From: Haloterrigena turkmenica DSM 5511
Lineage (GTDB): Archaea > Halobacteriota > Halobacteria > Halobacteriales > Natrialbaceae
NCBI RefSeq assembly: GCF_000025325.1
Contig: NC_013745.1
Coordinates: 349,649 to 413,648 of the forward strand
Direction of reading: 5' to 3'
DNA length: 64,000 nucleotides
A program made the position numbers and the translations under genes. The first letter of the stretch is position 1, and each line of letters begins with the position of its first letter. Of the stretch, positions 1 to 8,677 are shown piece by piece. Under the pieces are notes generated by a model, which did no database searches, had not been told where the DNA came from, and saw nothing but the letters and a program-made list of their open reading frames with translations.

Positions 1-274
1 CTAGTTTCGGAATGTCTGCGTGATAGAGCGATACGTAGACGTCTTTCGCATCCTCTTTCGAGACATCGGTCGTCCCGGTGCCGTTCTCCGAAGCGGCGAC
101 TTCATCTGCCAGGTCCGCCAACGCCATCGGGTTGTCGACCGGTAGCAGGCATCGAAGCACGCACCGACGGCGCTCGTTCGACAGAATCTCGAGCGCGGTA
201 TCCGCTGCTATTGATTCGATATCGGTGGGATCCGGCCCCGGGGCTGCAGTCGAACAGGGAGTGTTATCCGGCAT
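1..274 (-). CDS. DUF7344-type winged-helix protein, 3' end outside window
   Basis: Reading the minus strand from the ATG at 272-274 gives an open frame that runs off the left edge; about 91 residues are visible. It begins MPDNTPCSTAAPGPDP and contains DTALEILSNERRRCVLRCL, the hallmark of the haloarchaeal DUF7344 winged-helix family, followed by a helix such as PMALADLADEVA and then DVYVSLYHADIPKL, where the recognition helix and wing normally lie. Family members are small DNA-binding regulators, often paired with HalOD1 or sensor proteins; targets are usually unknown. No neighbour to its left is visible. A second family member lies at 29924-30367. Family assignment is firm, function is not. 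Confidence 0.75.
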   Translation of the reverse strand, partial: MPDNTPCSTAAPGPDPTDIESIAADTALEILSNERRRCVLRCLLPVDNPMALADLADEVAASENGTGTTDVSKEDAKDVYVSLYHADIPKL

Positions 275-464
275 TATAACTACGTACCTCCGTATTATGC
301 TAAAAGTGTGTTGGTGAGGGAGAATTATATTTCTCAATGACCAAATACAGAATTGGGAAAGCAAATACTATCGGCCATCTTATATTTTATAGTCTGCACC
401 ACGGAACAGCGTGTGGTCGCGTTACCCGAGAGGATTCGGCCACGAAATCCCGGCCGTCAAGCGC

Positions 465-737
465 TCACCGAAGCTCCATTTGCTCGGCGCGCTCGACCGC
501 GAGATCGGCGATCTCCTCGACAGGGCTGTCGGAACGGTCGGCGAGTACGCGCACCAGCATGCCGAGCTGAACCGCTGCGGCTTCCCGAAGTTCGGCCGCT
601 TCCTCGGTATCGTTACCGAAATAGTACTCGTGGCGGCCGTTCTCGTGGACGATACCAGTGTACACCGAACGGAGATCGTTACCGGAGACTGCCTCCGCCG
701 CTTCCGTTTTGACTTCCTCGAATCGGGGGTTCGTCAT
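465..737 (-). CDS. small conserved hypothetical protein, divergent from fdh operon
   Basis: A 90-residue acidic protein starting MTNPRFEEVKTEAAEAV. The frame is open further upstream, but the upstream part is basic and low quality, so the ATG at 735-737 is preferred. It is rich in Glu and Ala, contains EYYFGNDTEEAAELREAAAVQLGMLVRVLAD, and has no membrane segment or cysteine motif. It looks like a compact alpha-helical cytoplasmic protein. It is divergent from the formate dehydrogenase operon, sharing the 738-1008 intergenic space, which suggests co-regulation, but nothing in the sequence shows a biochemical role. I do not recognise the family. Confidence 0.6.
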   Translation of the reverse strand: MTNPRFEEVKTEAAEAVSGNDLRSVYTGIVHENGRHEYYFGNDTEEAAELREAAAVQLGMLVRVLADRSDSPVEEIADLAVERAEQMELR

Positions 738-926
738 CGTACCTGATATGAGCCCAGAGGATCCTAACCTCTTTGATAAGCTAAGTGAATGGTCGGCGAG
801 GGATCGACTCGCGTCGGGCCGTTGGAACCAAGTTGGCCGTGAGCGGGTATGGGGAGACGAATCCGTAACAGGGAACATCGAACCCCCAACGGCTCGATTG
901 TGACACACCGATGACTTCAGTCGCGT

Positions 927-985
927 ATTTTGCACCCGTTATTATGCAAAATGCTTACAGTAGTCCGGTCATGAGTGTTTTTATC
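927..985 (+). promoter_or_regulatory. fdh promoter with 8-bp inverted repeat
   Basis: A perfect inverted repeat ATTTTGCA (927-934) and TGCAAAAT (945-952) with a 10-base spacer sits upstream of a TATA-like run TTTTTATC at 978-985. The TATA lies about 25 bases before the ATG at 1009, so the transcript is probably leaderless. The inverted repeat is upstream of the TATA/BRE, a position more typical of an activator site than of a repressor site. The binding protein is unknown. Confidence 0.5.
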
Positions 986-1008
986 CCTGCGATTCAACGG
1001 TATAACCA

Positions 1009-2532
1009 ATGAAACGGGGTACAAGCACCGCTGATCGCTCACCTCTCGTTCGCGTCGCGACCGACGTAGCGGCGAACGGCGACGAACAGGTCGTGACGGC
1101 GATGCGAGACGAAGCCGATTCGATACCGGTGGTCCGCACGGGACCGACCGGTGCGACGGGGAGCGAACCGCTCGTCGTGGCGACACGCGAGGGACGGACG
1201 GCGTTCTTCGCCGACCCGAAGCCGTCGACCGCCCAGAACATCGTCGACACGCTGGAAGACGGAGCCATCCCAGCGGATGGCGCTGACGCGGTCGTCGAAC
1301 ACGGGTCCGAGACGACGACGATCCCGATCCCGAACACGGGACCGCTCTCGATCGGTCAGCGGTCGGTGCTCGGCCGGTGTGGATGGGCCGATCCTCTCGA
1401 TCCGAAAGAGTGGCCGATCGTCTCGTCTGAACGAACCGCCGAGACGGTGACGGATATCGGACTCCTCGGTCGGGGTCGCGGCGACGCCGCCGCCGATGAC
1501 CCCGTCACCGACGTGTGGGAGACCGCGCGGGACGCGGACGGAGACCCGGTCGTGGTTGCCAATGCGAACGAGACGCGCGACGAACAGCGAGCGGACGAGG
1601 TGCTGCTCGGCGGAGCGCCGATAGCCGTCCTCGACGGGATAGCCGCCGTCGCCGAGTACGTGGGTGCCGACGACGCCGTCGTCTACCTGAACGAGGAGGA
1701 TAGCCACCTGCATCGACACCTCCGCGAAGCGATCGATGCAGTCGCCGGCGAACTGCCGATCGTTCCGCAGCTGGTGGCCGGCCCCGACGAGTACCGCGCC
1801 GGCGCCCCGACGGCCGCGCTCGAGGCGATGGAAGGCGCCGACCGCATCGAACCGCGTCTCCAGCCGCCGTCACCCGCCGAGTACGGTCTCTACGGGCGGC
1901 CGACGGTCATCCACACGCCGCGGACGTTCGCACAGGTACGGCGGGCTATCCGCGATTCGGACGCGTTCGACGCGGATGCCGCCGATCCGGGAACCCGGCT
2001 GATCACCGTCGCTGGCGACGTCGCCGATCCGGCGACCATCGAACTCCCGTCAGACAGCAGCCTTTCGGTGGTACGAGACGCCGTCGAACTGACGGGCTCG
2101 TTCAAGATGGCCTGCGTCGGCGGCGTTCTCGGCGGCATTACGCGAAGCCTCGACGTCGCTCCGACCGCACAGTCGCTCGCTGCAGCCGGTCTCGGGACCG
2201 ACGGCGTGGTCGAACTGCTGAACGACGACCGGTGCGTAGTCGCCGATGTCGGCGAGCGCGCCCGATTCGCGTCCACCGAGAACAGCGGCCGCTGCGTGCC
2301 CGGCCGCGAAGGGACGAAACAGCTCACCGAACTCCTGCGAGACGTCTACCAGGGATCGCTCGAGGCCGACACGATCCGCGAACTGGGTCGAGTGATGGCT
2401 CGGTCGAGCAACTGCCAGATCGGCGCTCACGCGCCCCGCCCCGTGACGACCGCGATCGACGAGTTCGAACCGGAGTTCCATGCACACGCCGACGGTCGCT
2501 GTCCCAGCGGTACCTGTACTGAGAAACTATGA
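1009..2532 (+). CDS. NuoF/FdhB-like flavoprotein subunit of formate dehydrogenase
   Basis: A 507-residue protein resembling the 51-kDa (NuoF/HoxF/FdhB) subunit that carries FMN and passes electrons between NAD(H) and Fe-S clusters. The FMN/NADH glycine-rich loop is present as GLLGRGRGDAAAD (around residue 150), followed by PVVVANANE, the counterpart of the NADEGEPG segment. At the C terminus the motif that normally reads SCGKCTPCREG is NSGRCVPGREG. Only Cys429 of that triplet and the distant Cys469 (SSNCQIG) remain of the four N3 cluster ligands. It overlaps the next gene by ATGA, so the two subunits are translationally coupled. Expected role: cytoplasmic electron-transfer partner of FdhA; the loss of ligands makes a normal 4Fe-4S cluster doubtful. 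Confidence 0.75.
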   Translation: MKRGTSTADRSPLVRVATDVAANGDEQVVTAMRDEADSIPVVRTGPTGATGSEPLVVATREGRTAFFADPKPSTAQNIVDTLEDGAIPADGADAVVEHGSETTTIPIPNTGPLSIGQRSVLGRCGWADPLDPKEWPIVSSERTAETVTDIGLLGRGRGDAAADDPVTDVWETARDADGDPVVVANANETRDEQRADEVLLGGAPIAVLDGIAAVAEYVGADDAVVYLNEEDSHLHRHLREAIDAVAGELPIVPQLVAGPDEYRAGAPTAALEAMEGADRIEPRLQPPSPAEYGLYGRPTVIHTPRTFAQVRRAIRDSDAFDADAADPGTRLITVAGDVADPATIELPSDSSLSVVRDAVELTGSFKMACVGGVLGGITRSLDVAPTAQSLAAAGLGTDGVVELLNDDRCVVADVGERARFASTENSGRCVPGREGTKQLTELLRDVYQGSLEADTIRELGRVMARSSNCQIGAHAPRPVTTAIDEFEPEFHAHADGRCPSGTCTEKL

Positions 2533-5500
2533 GCACTGACGACACACTTCCAGGCGTTCCCGATATCGAAGACTCGCAACCAAATACGCCGGTCTCCGCC
2601 ACGTTCGAGACCGGCACCGCGAACGACCCCGCCGTCGGTACCGACGGCGACGAGCCGACGACGGTGACGATCAACGGCGAACCGGTGACCGTCCCGCCGG
2701 GTTCGACCGTTATCGACGCGATGCAGGCCGTCAGCGACGAGACGGTCAGCGTCGACCCCGGCGAGGACGGCGTTGATGACGACGCCGATGTCCCTGCACT
2801 CTGCTACTACGACCGCGACGGCGACTGCAGCGGCGAGATCGGTCCGCGGAGCGAGTGCCGGACCTGCATGGTCGAGACCGACGAGCACGGCCTCGTTCCC
2901 TCGTGTTCGTTCCCGGCCGAGGAGGGGCTCTCCGTGCAGACGGATACCCCCGATGCCGAAGAGACGCGCAGCGTCAACCTCGATCTGGTCCTCTCGAACC
3001 ACAACCTCCGGTGTACGACCTGCAACGGCAACGGCCGCTGTGAACTACAGGACACCGCAATCAGCGAGGGCGTCGACCATCCGCGCTATGGCGTCTTTGA
3101 CGATCGTGACGAGTACGAACCGCTCGACGACAGTTCGTCGTTCATCCAGATCGACCGGAACAAGTGCATCCTCTGTAACCGGTGTGTCGAGGGATGTAAC
3201 GACGTCCAGGTCGAGGGCGTGCTCCGCATCGAGGGCCACGGCGAGGATACCCGGATCGGCTTCCAGTCCGACGCCGAGACGATGGCCGAGTCCGACTGCG
3301 TTTCCTGCGGTCACTGCGCGACTGTCTGTCCGACAGGCGCGCTGACAGAGAAGGACATCGGCGGCGCGGCGACGCTTCCGCTTCCAGGGTTCACCCAGCG
3401 CAACTCCATCGGGACGGTTATCGAGCATGAAGAAGTCGAAACGCTCGACGACACGACGGCACCGAATCGCTCGCCCGACCCCGGCGGAGAGAGTCGGATC
3501 GGAGCCGGCCCCAGCGTGAGTCCAGACGATCGAAGCGGCGTCGCACGGTTTATGTCACAGAGCAGGCGCCGTGCGATGGACATCGCCACCGAGTACGGTC
3601 ACAAAGCCATGTTGGCGGGCGAACACACCGCCGAAAACATCGCGACGAAGGTGCTCCCCGAGGGGAGATTGTTCGACGTCGCGTCGACCGTGAGCGACTA
3701 CCGCCTCGGCAAGATCGACAAGGAGGAGACGACGTGCGGGTTCTGTGCTGTTGGCTGCCGATTCGAGATGTGGGGCAAAGACGGCGACGCGATCGGTGTC
3801 CAACCCGTCGAAGACCCCGCGAAGGCGCCCGCTAACAACTTCTCGACCTGCGTGAAAGGGAAGTTCGGCCACGAGTTCGCCAACAGCGACGAGCGGATCA
3901 CGGAACCGCTTGTTCGCAACGAGGACGGCGAGTTCGAGACGGCGTCCTGGGACGAGGCGCTCGATCGCGTCGCGAGCGGGCTGCGCGCGATCCAGGACGA
4001 ACACGGCATCGACGCCGTCGGCTGTCTCGCGTCCTCGAAGGGGAGCAACGAAGAGGCGTATCTCGTCCAGAAGTTCGCGCGACAGGTTCTCGGAACGAAA
4101 AACATCGACAACTGTGCGCGGCTCTGTCACTCGACGACGGTGGCGGCGCTACAACAGACGCTCGGGTACGGCGCTATGACCAACCGCATCAACGAGGACG
4201 TCGGCGAGGCCGACGCCTACCTCATCACCGGGTCGAACACGACGGAGTCGCACCCGGTTTTGGCGACCCGTATCAAGCAAAACGTCCGAGACGGCGCCGA
4301 CCTGATCGTCTTCGATCCCCGTGAGGTCAACATCGCAGAGCACGCCGACCAGTACACACGGACCAGACCTGGGTATGACGTCGCCTGGATCAACGGTCTC
4401 ATCCGATATATCATTGAGAACGACCTCCACGATGAGGCGTTCATCGAACGTAACACGAAGGGATTCGAGAAAGTCAAGGAGAAGGTACAGGCGTTCACAC
4501 CCGAGAACGTCGAAGAGCTGGCTGGCGTTCCGCCTGCAGAGCTGAAGTCCGCCGCCGAGACGCTCGCCGAGGCCGATACCGTCGTCTTCGGCTGGGCGAT
4601 GGGAATGACCCAGTCCAGCCACGGCACGCAGAACCTCCTCGCGATGGCCGACCTCGCCCTCACGCTCGGCCAGGTCGGCAAGCCCGGGGCCGGGCTCTCA
4701 CCTTTCCGGGGGCAGAACAACGTGCAGGGCGGCGGCGGCGACATGGGAACGCTTCCTGGAAGCCTGCCGGGCTATCAGGATCCAGCGGACGCCGAGGTCG
4801 CCGAAAAGTTCGAAAAAGCGTGGGGCGAGCGCCCGCCCGAGGAGCCGGGGCTCAAGGTGCCGGAGATGCTCTCGGAGGCTCACGAAGGCAACCTGCGTGG
4901 AATGTACGTCGTCGGGGAGAATCCCGCGTTGTCCGAACCCGACATCCAGCACGCCGAAGCGGCACTCGAGAAACTCGAGTTCCTCGTCGTTCAGGACATC
5001 TTCATGACGGAGACGGCGACTCACGCGGACGTGATCTTGCCCGCAGCGACGTCGCCGGAGAAACACGGCACGTTCACTAACACCGAGCGCCGCATCCAGC
5101 GGGTGCGCCCAACTGCGACACCGCCCGGGACGGCGCGCCAAGACTGGGAGATCACTCAGGACCTGGCCAACCGGCTCGGGTATAGCTGGGACTACGACCA
5201 CCCGCGGGAGATCATGGACGAGATCAGCGACCTGGTCCCGATCTACGGCGGTGTCAGCTACGACCGCCTCGAGTCGGGCGACGAGCACGGACTCCAGTGG
5301 CCCTGCTGGGACGAAGACCACCCCGGAACGCCATACCTCTACGATTACGAGGACGGAGAGTTCAACTTCGACGACGGTATGGCTCGCTTCGTGCCCGCGG
5401 ACGGTGGACACCCCGGCGAGCTGCCCGACGAAGAGTATCCGCTCACGCTCACCTCCGGGCGGGTGCTCTACCACTGGCACACCGGCCAGATCACCCGGCG

Positions 5501-5864
5501 CGTCGAGGGGCTCATGAGCCACGTCGGCGAGAGCTTCGTCGAGATCAACCCGTCGACGGCCGACGAACTCGGCGTCGCCGACGGCGAGTACGTCCAGGTC
5601 GAGTCGCGCCGCGGAGACATCGTCGTCAAGGCGAACGTAACCGACCGCGTCGGCGAGGGAACGTTGTTCATCCCGATGCACTTCGCTGCCGGCGCGGTCA
5701 ACAAGCTCACTCAGGAGAGCTTTGACCCGCACACGGGAATTCCCGAGTACAAGGTGTCCAGCGTCCGCGTCGAGCCGCTCGGATCGGAGGCCAATCCGGA
5801 CGTGTTGCGGGCGCCCGACGCTGGAGCCGATAGCGACGGCGGAACCGCAGTCAGCGACGACTGA
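2529..5864 (+). CDS. fdhA: formate dehydrogenase catalytic subunit (Mo/Fe-S)
   Basis: An 1111-residue molybdopterin oxidoreductase that oxidises formate to CO2. Domains in order: an acidic N-terminal tail; a NuoG-like 2Fe-2S domain with cysteines at LCYYDRDGDC and ECRTCMVE (about 90-120); a His/Cys cluster at RCTTCNGNGRC (about 160-172); two 4Fe-4S ferredoxin motifs (KCILCNRCVEGC, DCVSCGHCATVCP, about 215-270); the Mo-domain cluster CGFCAVGC (about 400); the Mo-bisMGD catalytic domains; and a C-terminal MGD-binding domain around LTLTSGRVLYHWHTG. NCARLCHS contains Cys533, aligned with the Sec/Cys ligand of molybdenum, followed by the conserved His. The layout matches NAD-type FDH alpha subunits. 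It is the second gene of the operon. No sign of frameshift. Confidence 0.9.
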   Translation: MSTDDTLPGVPDIEDSQPNTPVSATFETGTANDPAVGTDGDEPTTVTINGEPVTVPPGSTVIDAMQAVSDETVSVDPGEDGVDDDADVPALCYYDRDGDCSGEIGPRSECRTCMVETDEHGLVPSCSFPAEEGLSVQTDTPDAEETRSVNLDLVLSNHNLRCTTCNGNGRCELQDTAISEGVDHPRYGVFDDRDEYEPLDDSSSFIQIDRNKCILCNRCVEGCNDVQVEGVLRIEGHGEDTRIGFQSDAETMAESDCVSCGHCATVCPTGALTEKDIGGAATLPLPGFTQRNSIGTVIEHEEVETLDDTTAPNRSPDPGGESRIGAGPSVSPDDRSGVARFMSQSRRRAMDIATEYGHKAMLAGEHTAENIATKVLPEGRLFDVASTVSDYRLGKIDKEETTCGFCAVGCRFEMWGKDGDAIGVQPVEDPAKAPANNFSTCVKGKFGHEFANSDERITEPLVRNEDGEFETASWDEALDRVASGLRAIQDEHGIDAVGCLASSKGSNEEAYLVQKFARQVLGTKNIDNCARLCHSTTVAALQQTLGYGAMTNRINEDVGEADAYLITGSNTTESHPVLATRIKQNVRDGADLIVFDPREVNIAEHADQYTRTRPGYDVAWINGLIRYIIENDLHDEAFIERNTKGFEKVKEKVQAFTPENVEELAGVPPAELKSAAETLAEADTVVFGWAMGMTQSSHGTQNLLAMADLALTLGQVGKPGAGLSPFRGQNNVQGGGGDMGTLPGSLPGYQDPADAEVAEKFEKAWGERPPEEPGLKVPEMLSEAHEGNLRGMYVVGENPALSEPDIQHAEAALEKLEFLVVQDIFMTETATHADVILPAATSPEKHGTFTNTERRIQRVRPTATPPGTARQDWEITQDLANRLGYSWDYDHPREIMDEISDLVPIYGGVSYDRLESGDEHGLQWPCWDEDHPGTPYLYDYEDGEFNFDDGMARFVPADGGHPGELPDEEYPLTLTSGRVLYHWHTGQITRRVEGLMSHVGESFVEINPSTADELGVADGEYVQVESRRGDIVVKANVTDRVGEGTLFIPMHFAAGAVNKLTQESFDPHTGIPEYKVSSVRVEPLGSEANPDVLRAPDAGADSDGGTAVSDD

Positions 5865-6193
5865 TCGTCGCGGACATCTCGCTCGTCGACTGCTTCTGTT
5901 CGAGCGAACTTCTCGTATCGGAGCCATCACGAAGGCACCGAATCACCGCCCGGTTCGGACGCTCTCGAGTCGCACGAGCTGAAAAACGAACGCTGACCAC
6001 CGAGCCTCTCGCCGGCCGTGTCGCGAGAATCAGTCTGCCGATTCGTTCGGCCGGCTTCCCTTTACGGCCTCGTCTCGCGTCTGGTCGGGGAGTCAGCCCG
6101 ATTTTCTCGGAGGGCATGACCGACGAGGACTGACGACGTAGATTGCCGCGTACGCTCGGAACACGGATAGGGAACTTCGGCCGAGTTGATCAG
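5865..6193. other. intergenic region
   Basis: No convincing gene was seen between fdhA and the small ORF at 6194. An open frame at 5851-6117 on the minus strand is basic and low complexity and is read as a shadow of GC-rich sequence. Confidence 0.5.
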
Positions 6194-6355
6194 TCAGGAC
6201 GCGCCGTAGCCGACGTCCTCTCGAAGTTCGTCCCACGATTCGTGGAACCCGTACGTCGCCTCTGACTCTGTACTGATAGTGTTCTGATACACGTCGTCGT
6301 ACTGTAATAACTGCGTCCAGCCGTCGTGGTATCGGTAGCTACAGTATTGGCACAT
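6194..6355 (-). CDS. possible 53-residue CxxC protein
   Basis: A short acidic reading frame beginning MCQYCSYRYHDGWTQLL and ending ELREDVGYGAS. A CxxC pair near the N terminus, aromatic residues and an acidic C-terminal half resemble haloarchaeal zinc-binding microproteins, but only one CxxC is present, so a zinc site would need a dimer or other ligands. An in-frame ATG at 6404-6406 would add 17 residues. No homologue is recognised. Amino-acid composition (Asp, Glu, Tyr, Trp) is unlike that of shadow ORFs in the window. Confidence 0.35.
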   Translation of the reverse strand: MCQYCSYRYHDGWTQLLQYDDVYQNTISTESEATYGFHESWDELREDVGYGAS

Positions 6356-6523
6356 GAACGACCATATCACGCCGGATGGAAAAGGCGTATCGGTGAAATC
6401 GAGCACCGGCCGACTGTACCGGAGTCGATAACCCAGTCATACCCTCATTGTCAGAAAGCCGCCAGCAGCGTCCGTGCGGACGCGTCACGCTGCGGACGAT
6501 CGATCCCTCGTGACCGACAGAGA

Positions 6524-6904
6524 CTACTCGATTACCGCGAGCGCCTCGATTTCGACTGCGGCGCCTTTGGGAACGCGGCCGACCTCGACGGCGCTTCTGG
6601 CGGGCGGCTCTTCGTCGAAGAACTCGCTGTACGCCTGGTTGAACTCGTCGAAGTCGTCGATATCGTCGAGGAACACGGTCGTCTTGAGGACGTCGTCCAT
6701 CGATCCCCCTTCGGACTGGAGAATCGCGCTGACGTTTTCGAGACATTGTCGAGTCTGTTCACCGACCGACGCATCGTCGAGGAGTTCTCCGTCGGTTGTA
6801 AGCGGGAGTTGACCTGCGGTGAAAAGCAGCTCACCGTTCGTAGTTGCCTGACTGTACGCGCCCACGGCTGCCGGAGCATCGTCGGTACTGATTGCGCGCT
6901 TCAT
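6524..6904 (-). CDS. RidA family enamine/imine deaminase
   Basis: A 126-residue protein starting MKRAISTDDAPAAVGAYSQA, with GELLFTAGQLPL, and ending SAVEVGRVPKGAAVEIEALAVIE: a complete RidA/YjgF (UK114) fold. The conserved Arg of RSAVEVGRVPKGA and the AVGAYSQA loop mark the trimer-interface active site that hydrolyses reactive 2-aminoacrylate-type enamines from Ser/Thr dehydratases and PLP enzymes. The start at 6904 is preferred over longer frames because a TATA-like CTTTAAGATA lies about 25 bases upstream on the minus strand. It is divergent from the PLP enzyme SHMT, whose chemistry on serine fits a damage-control role. Confidence 0.85.
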   Translation of the reverse strand: MKRAISTDDAPAAVGAYSQATTNGELLFTAGQLPLTTDGELLDDASVGEQTRQCLENVSAILQSEGGSMDDVLKTTVFLDDIDDFDEFNQAYSEFFDEEPPARSAVEVGRVPKGAAVEIEALAVIE

Positions 6905-7042
6905 AGACACCGATATCCGCTCCTGTATCTTAAAGGCAGGTAGCGCGCGGGCTCGCCAGCATATACCATCATATGTATTACTTTTTGAGGTTGGAAGCCC
7001 GCTGCACGCAAGATACTTACCGTCCATAATCGATGTCTAGAT

Positions 7043-8293
7043 ATGGCGTTCAAACAATCGCTCGAGCAGATAGATCCGAATACGGCCGAGGCTATCGACC
7101 TCGAGCGTGAACGGCAGGAATCGACGCTGGGGATGATCGCCTCCGAGAATCACGTCTCGAAAGCCGTGCTCGAAGCACAGGGGAGCGTCCTCACGAATAA
7201 GTACGCCGAGGGATACCCCGGCGGGAGATACTACGGCGGCTGCCAACACGTCGACACCGTCGAGGAACTCGCTATCGAACGCGCGAAGGAACTGTTCGGG
7301 GTCGACCACGCCAACGTGCAACCCCACAGCGGCACGCAGGCCAACATGGGCGTGTACTTCTCCGTGCTCGAACCGGGCGACAAGATCCTATCGCTGTCGC
7401 TGTCGCACGGCGGACACCTCTCTCACGGCCACAACGTCAACTTCTCGGGACAGCTCTACGACGTCGAACAGTACGAGGTCGATCCCGAGACGGGGTACAT
7501 CGATTACGACGAACTCGAGAGCCTCGCGCGCGAGTTCGACCCGGACATCATCGTTAGCGGCTCCTCGGCGTATCCTCGCGAATTCGAGTACGAACGTATC
7601 GGCGATATCGCGGACGCGGTCGACGCCTACCACCTCGCGGACATCGCTCACGTGACGGGGCTCGTCGCCGCCGGCGTTCACGCCTCGCCCGTCGAACACG
7701 CGGAGTTCGTCACCGGAAGCACCCACAAGACGATCCGCGCCGGCCGCGGCGGGATCATCATGTGCGACGAAGAGTTCGCGGACGACATCAACTCCGCCGT
7801 GTTTCCCGGCGCGCAGGGCGGGCCGCTGATGCACAGCGTGGCCGGCAAGGCCGCAGGGTTCGCAGAAGCGAGCACCGATGAGTTCCAGTCCTATGCCGTG
7901 CAGACCATAGCTAACGCGAATACGCTCGCCGACGAGTTCGACGACCGAGGACTCTCGCTGGTGAGCGGTGGAACGGACAAGCACCTCATGCTCGTAGACC
8001 TCCGCGACTCCCACCCAGACATCACGGGAGAGGAGGCCGAAGAGCTACTGTCCGACGTCGGCATCATCGTCAACAAGAACACCGTACCCGGTGAAACGCG
8101 GTCGCCGATGGTGACCAGCGGGATCCGCGTCGGCACGCCGGCGCTCACGACCCGGGGATTCGGAGAAAAGGAGATGGAGACCGTTGCCGACCTCATCGTG
8201 GACGTACTCGACAATCCCGAAGACGAGGACGTTCATGACCGAGCCGCCTCGACGGTCGAACACCTTTGCCAGGAGTTTCCCATCTACGGGTAG
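7043..8293 (+). CDS. glyA: serine hydroxymethyltransferase
   Basis: A 416-residue PLP enzyme interconverting serine and glycine with transfer of a one-carbon unit to the archaeal folate or pterin carrier. Visible hallmarks: MIASENHVS near the N terminus, YAEGYPGGRYYGG (substrate and PLP phosphate loop), PHSGTQANMGVYF, and the Schiff-base lysine K229 in GSTHKTIRAGRGG. Length is normal for SHMT. The start fits a TATA-like AGATACTTA about 27 bases upstream. Its position among formate dehydrogenase, RidA and betaine-type transporters suggests a role in one-carbon flow from methylated amines or glycine; that link is inferred. It could be a second paralogue in addition to a chromosomal housekeeping copy. 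Confidence 0.9.
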   Translation: MAFKQSLEQIDPNTAEAIDLERERQESTLGMIASENHVSKAVLEAQGSVLTNKYAEGYPGGRYYGGCQHVDTVEELAIERAKELFGVDHANVQPHSGTQANMGVYFSVLEPGDKILSLSLSHGGHLSHGHNVNFSGQLYDVEQYEVDPETGYIDYDELESLAREFDPDIIVSGSSAYPREFEYERIGDIADAVDAYHLADIAHVTGLVAAGVHASPVEHAEFVTGSTHKTIRAGRGGIIMCDEEFADDINSAVFPGAQGGPLMHSVAGKAAGFAEASTDEFQSYAVQTIANANTLADEFDDRGLSLVSGGTDKHLMLVDLRDSHPDITGEEAEELLSDVGIIVNKNTVPGETRSPMVTSGIRVGTPALTTRGFGEKEMETVADLIVDVLDNPEDEDVHDRAASTVEHLCQEFPIYG

Positions 8294-8677
8294 CGGGCAG
8301 GCTATCGCTCCTCGAGTACGCGCTACTCTTTTTAAGAGGTTCGACCAGTAACGCCGTTACGGTCGGTCTTTTCGAGAGCTGATACGGTCGACAACCACCC
8401 GTGACTCCGGACTGCGATCGAGGGCACATCGTGTATACGATGACTCGAGGCCTGCCGCCTCGAGCGACGGACGCTCTGACCGAACTGCGCGACGCTGTTT
8501 GCCGCTGTGCAGTCCAGGTTATCGTGCCCCGCGACGTCAACGGAGGAGTGAGGTGAGCAGACGGCAACGTCGGTGAAGACAGATCGCCGTGCAACGAGAA
8601 GGAGAACTAGGGCGACGTCGTCTGCACTGATGCGCTCCCGTCGCCGCGACCGGACGGTCTACTCAGTTCACGGCTGA
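8294..8677. other. intergenic region with T-rich terminator
   Basis: A CTCTTTTTAAG run at about 8330 just after the SHMT stop codon is a plausible archaeal T-stretch terminator. The rest holds no gene I can support; the minus-strand open frame at 8193-8594 is basic and overlaps SHMT. Confidence 0.4.

Noticed and set aside
465..935. Longer form (156 residues) of the small gene upstream of fdh
   Set aside because: The added N-terminal part is basic and Ser/Arg-rich, unlike haloarchaeal protein, and overlaps the fdh regulatory region.
5851..6117. 88-residue minus-strand open frame after fdhA
   Set aside because: Arg-rich shadow composition with no motif, partly antisense to the fdhA end.
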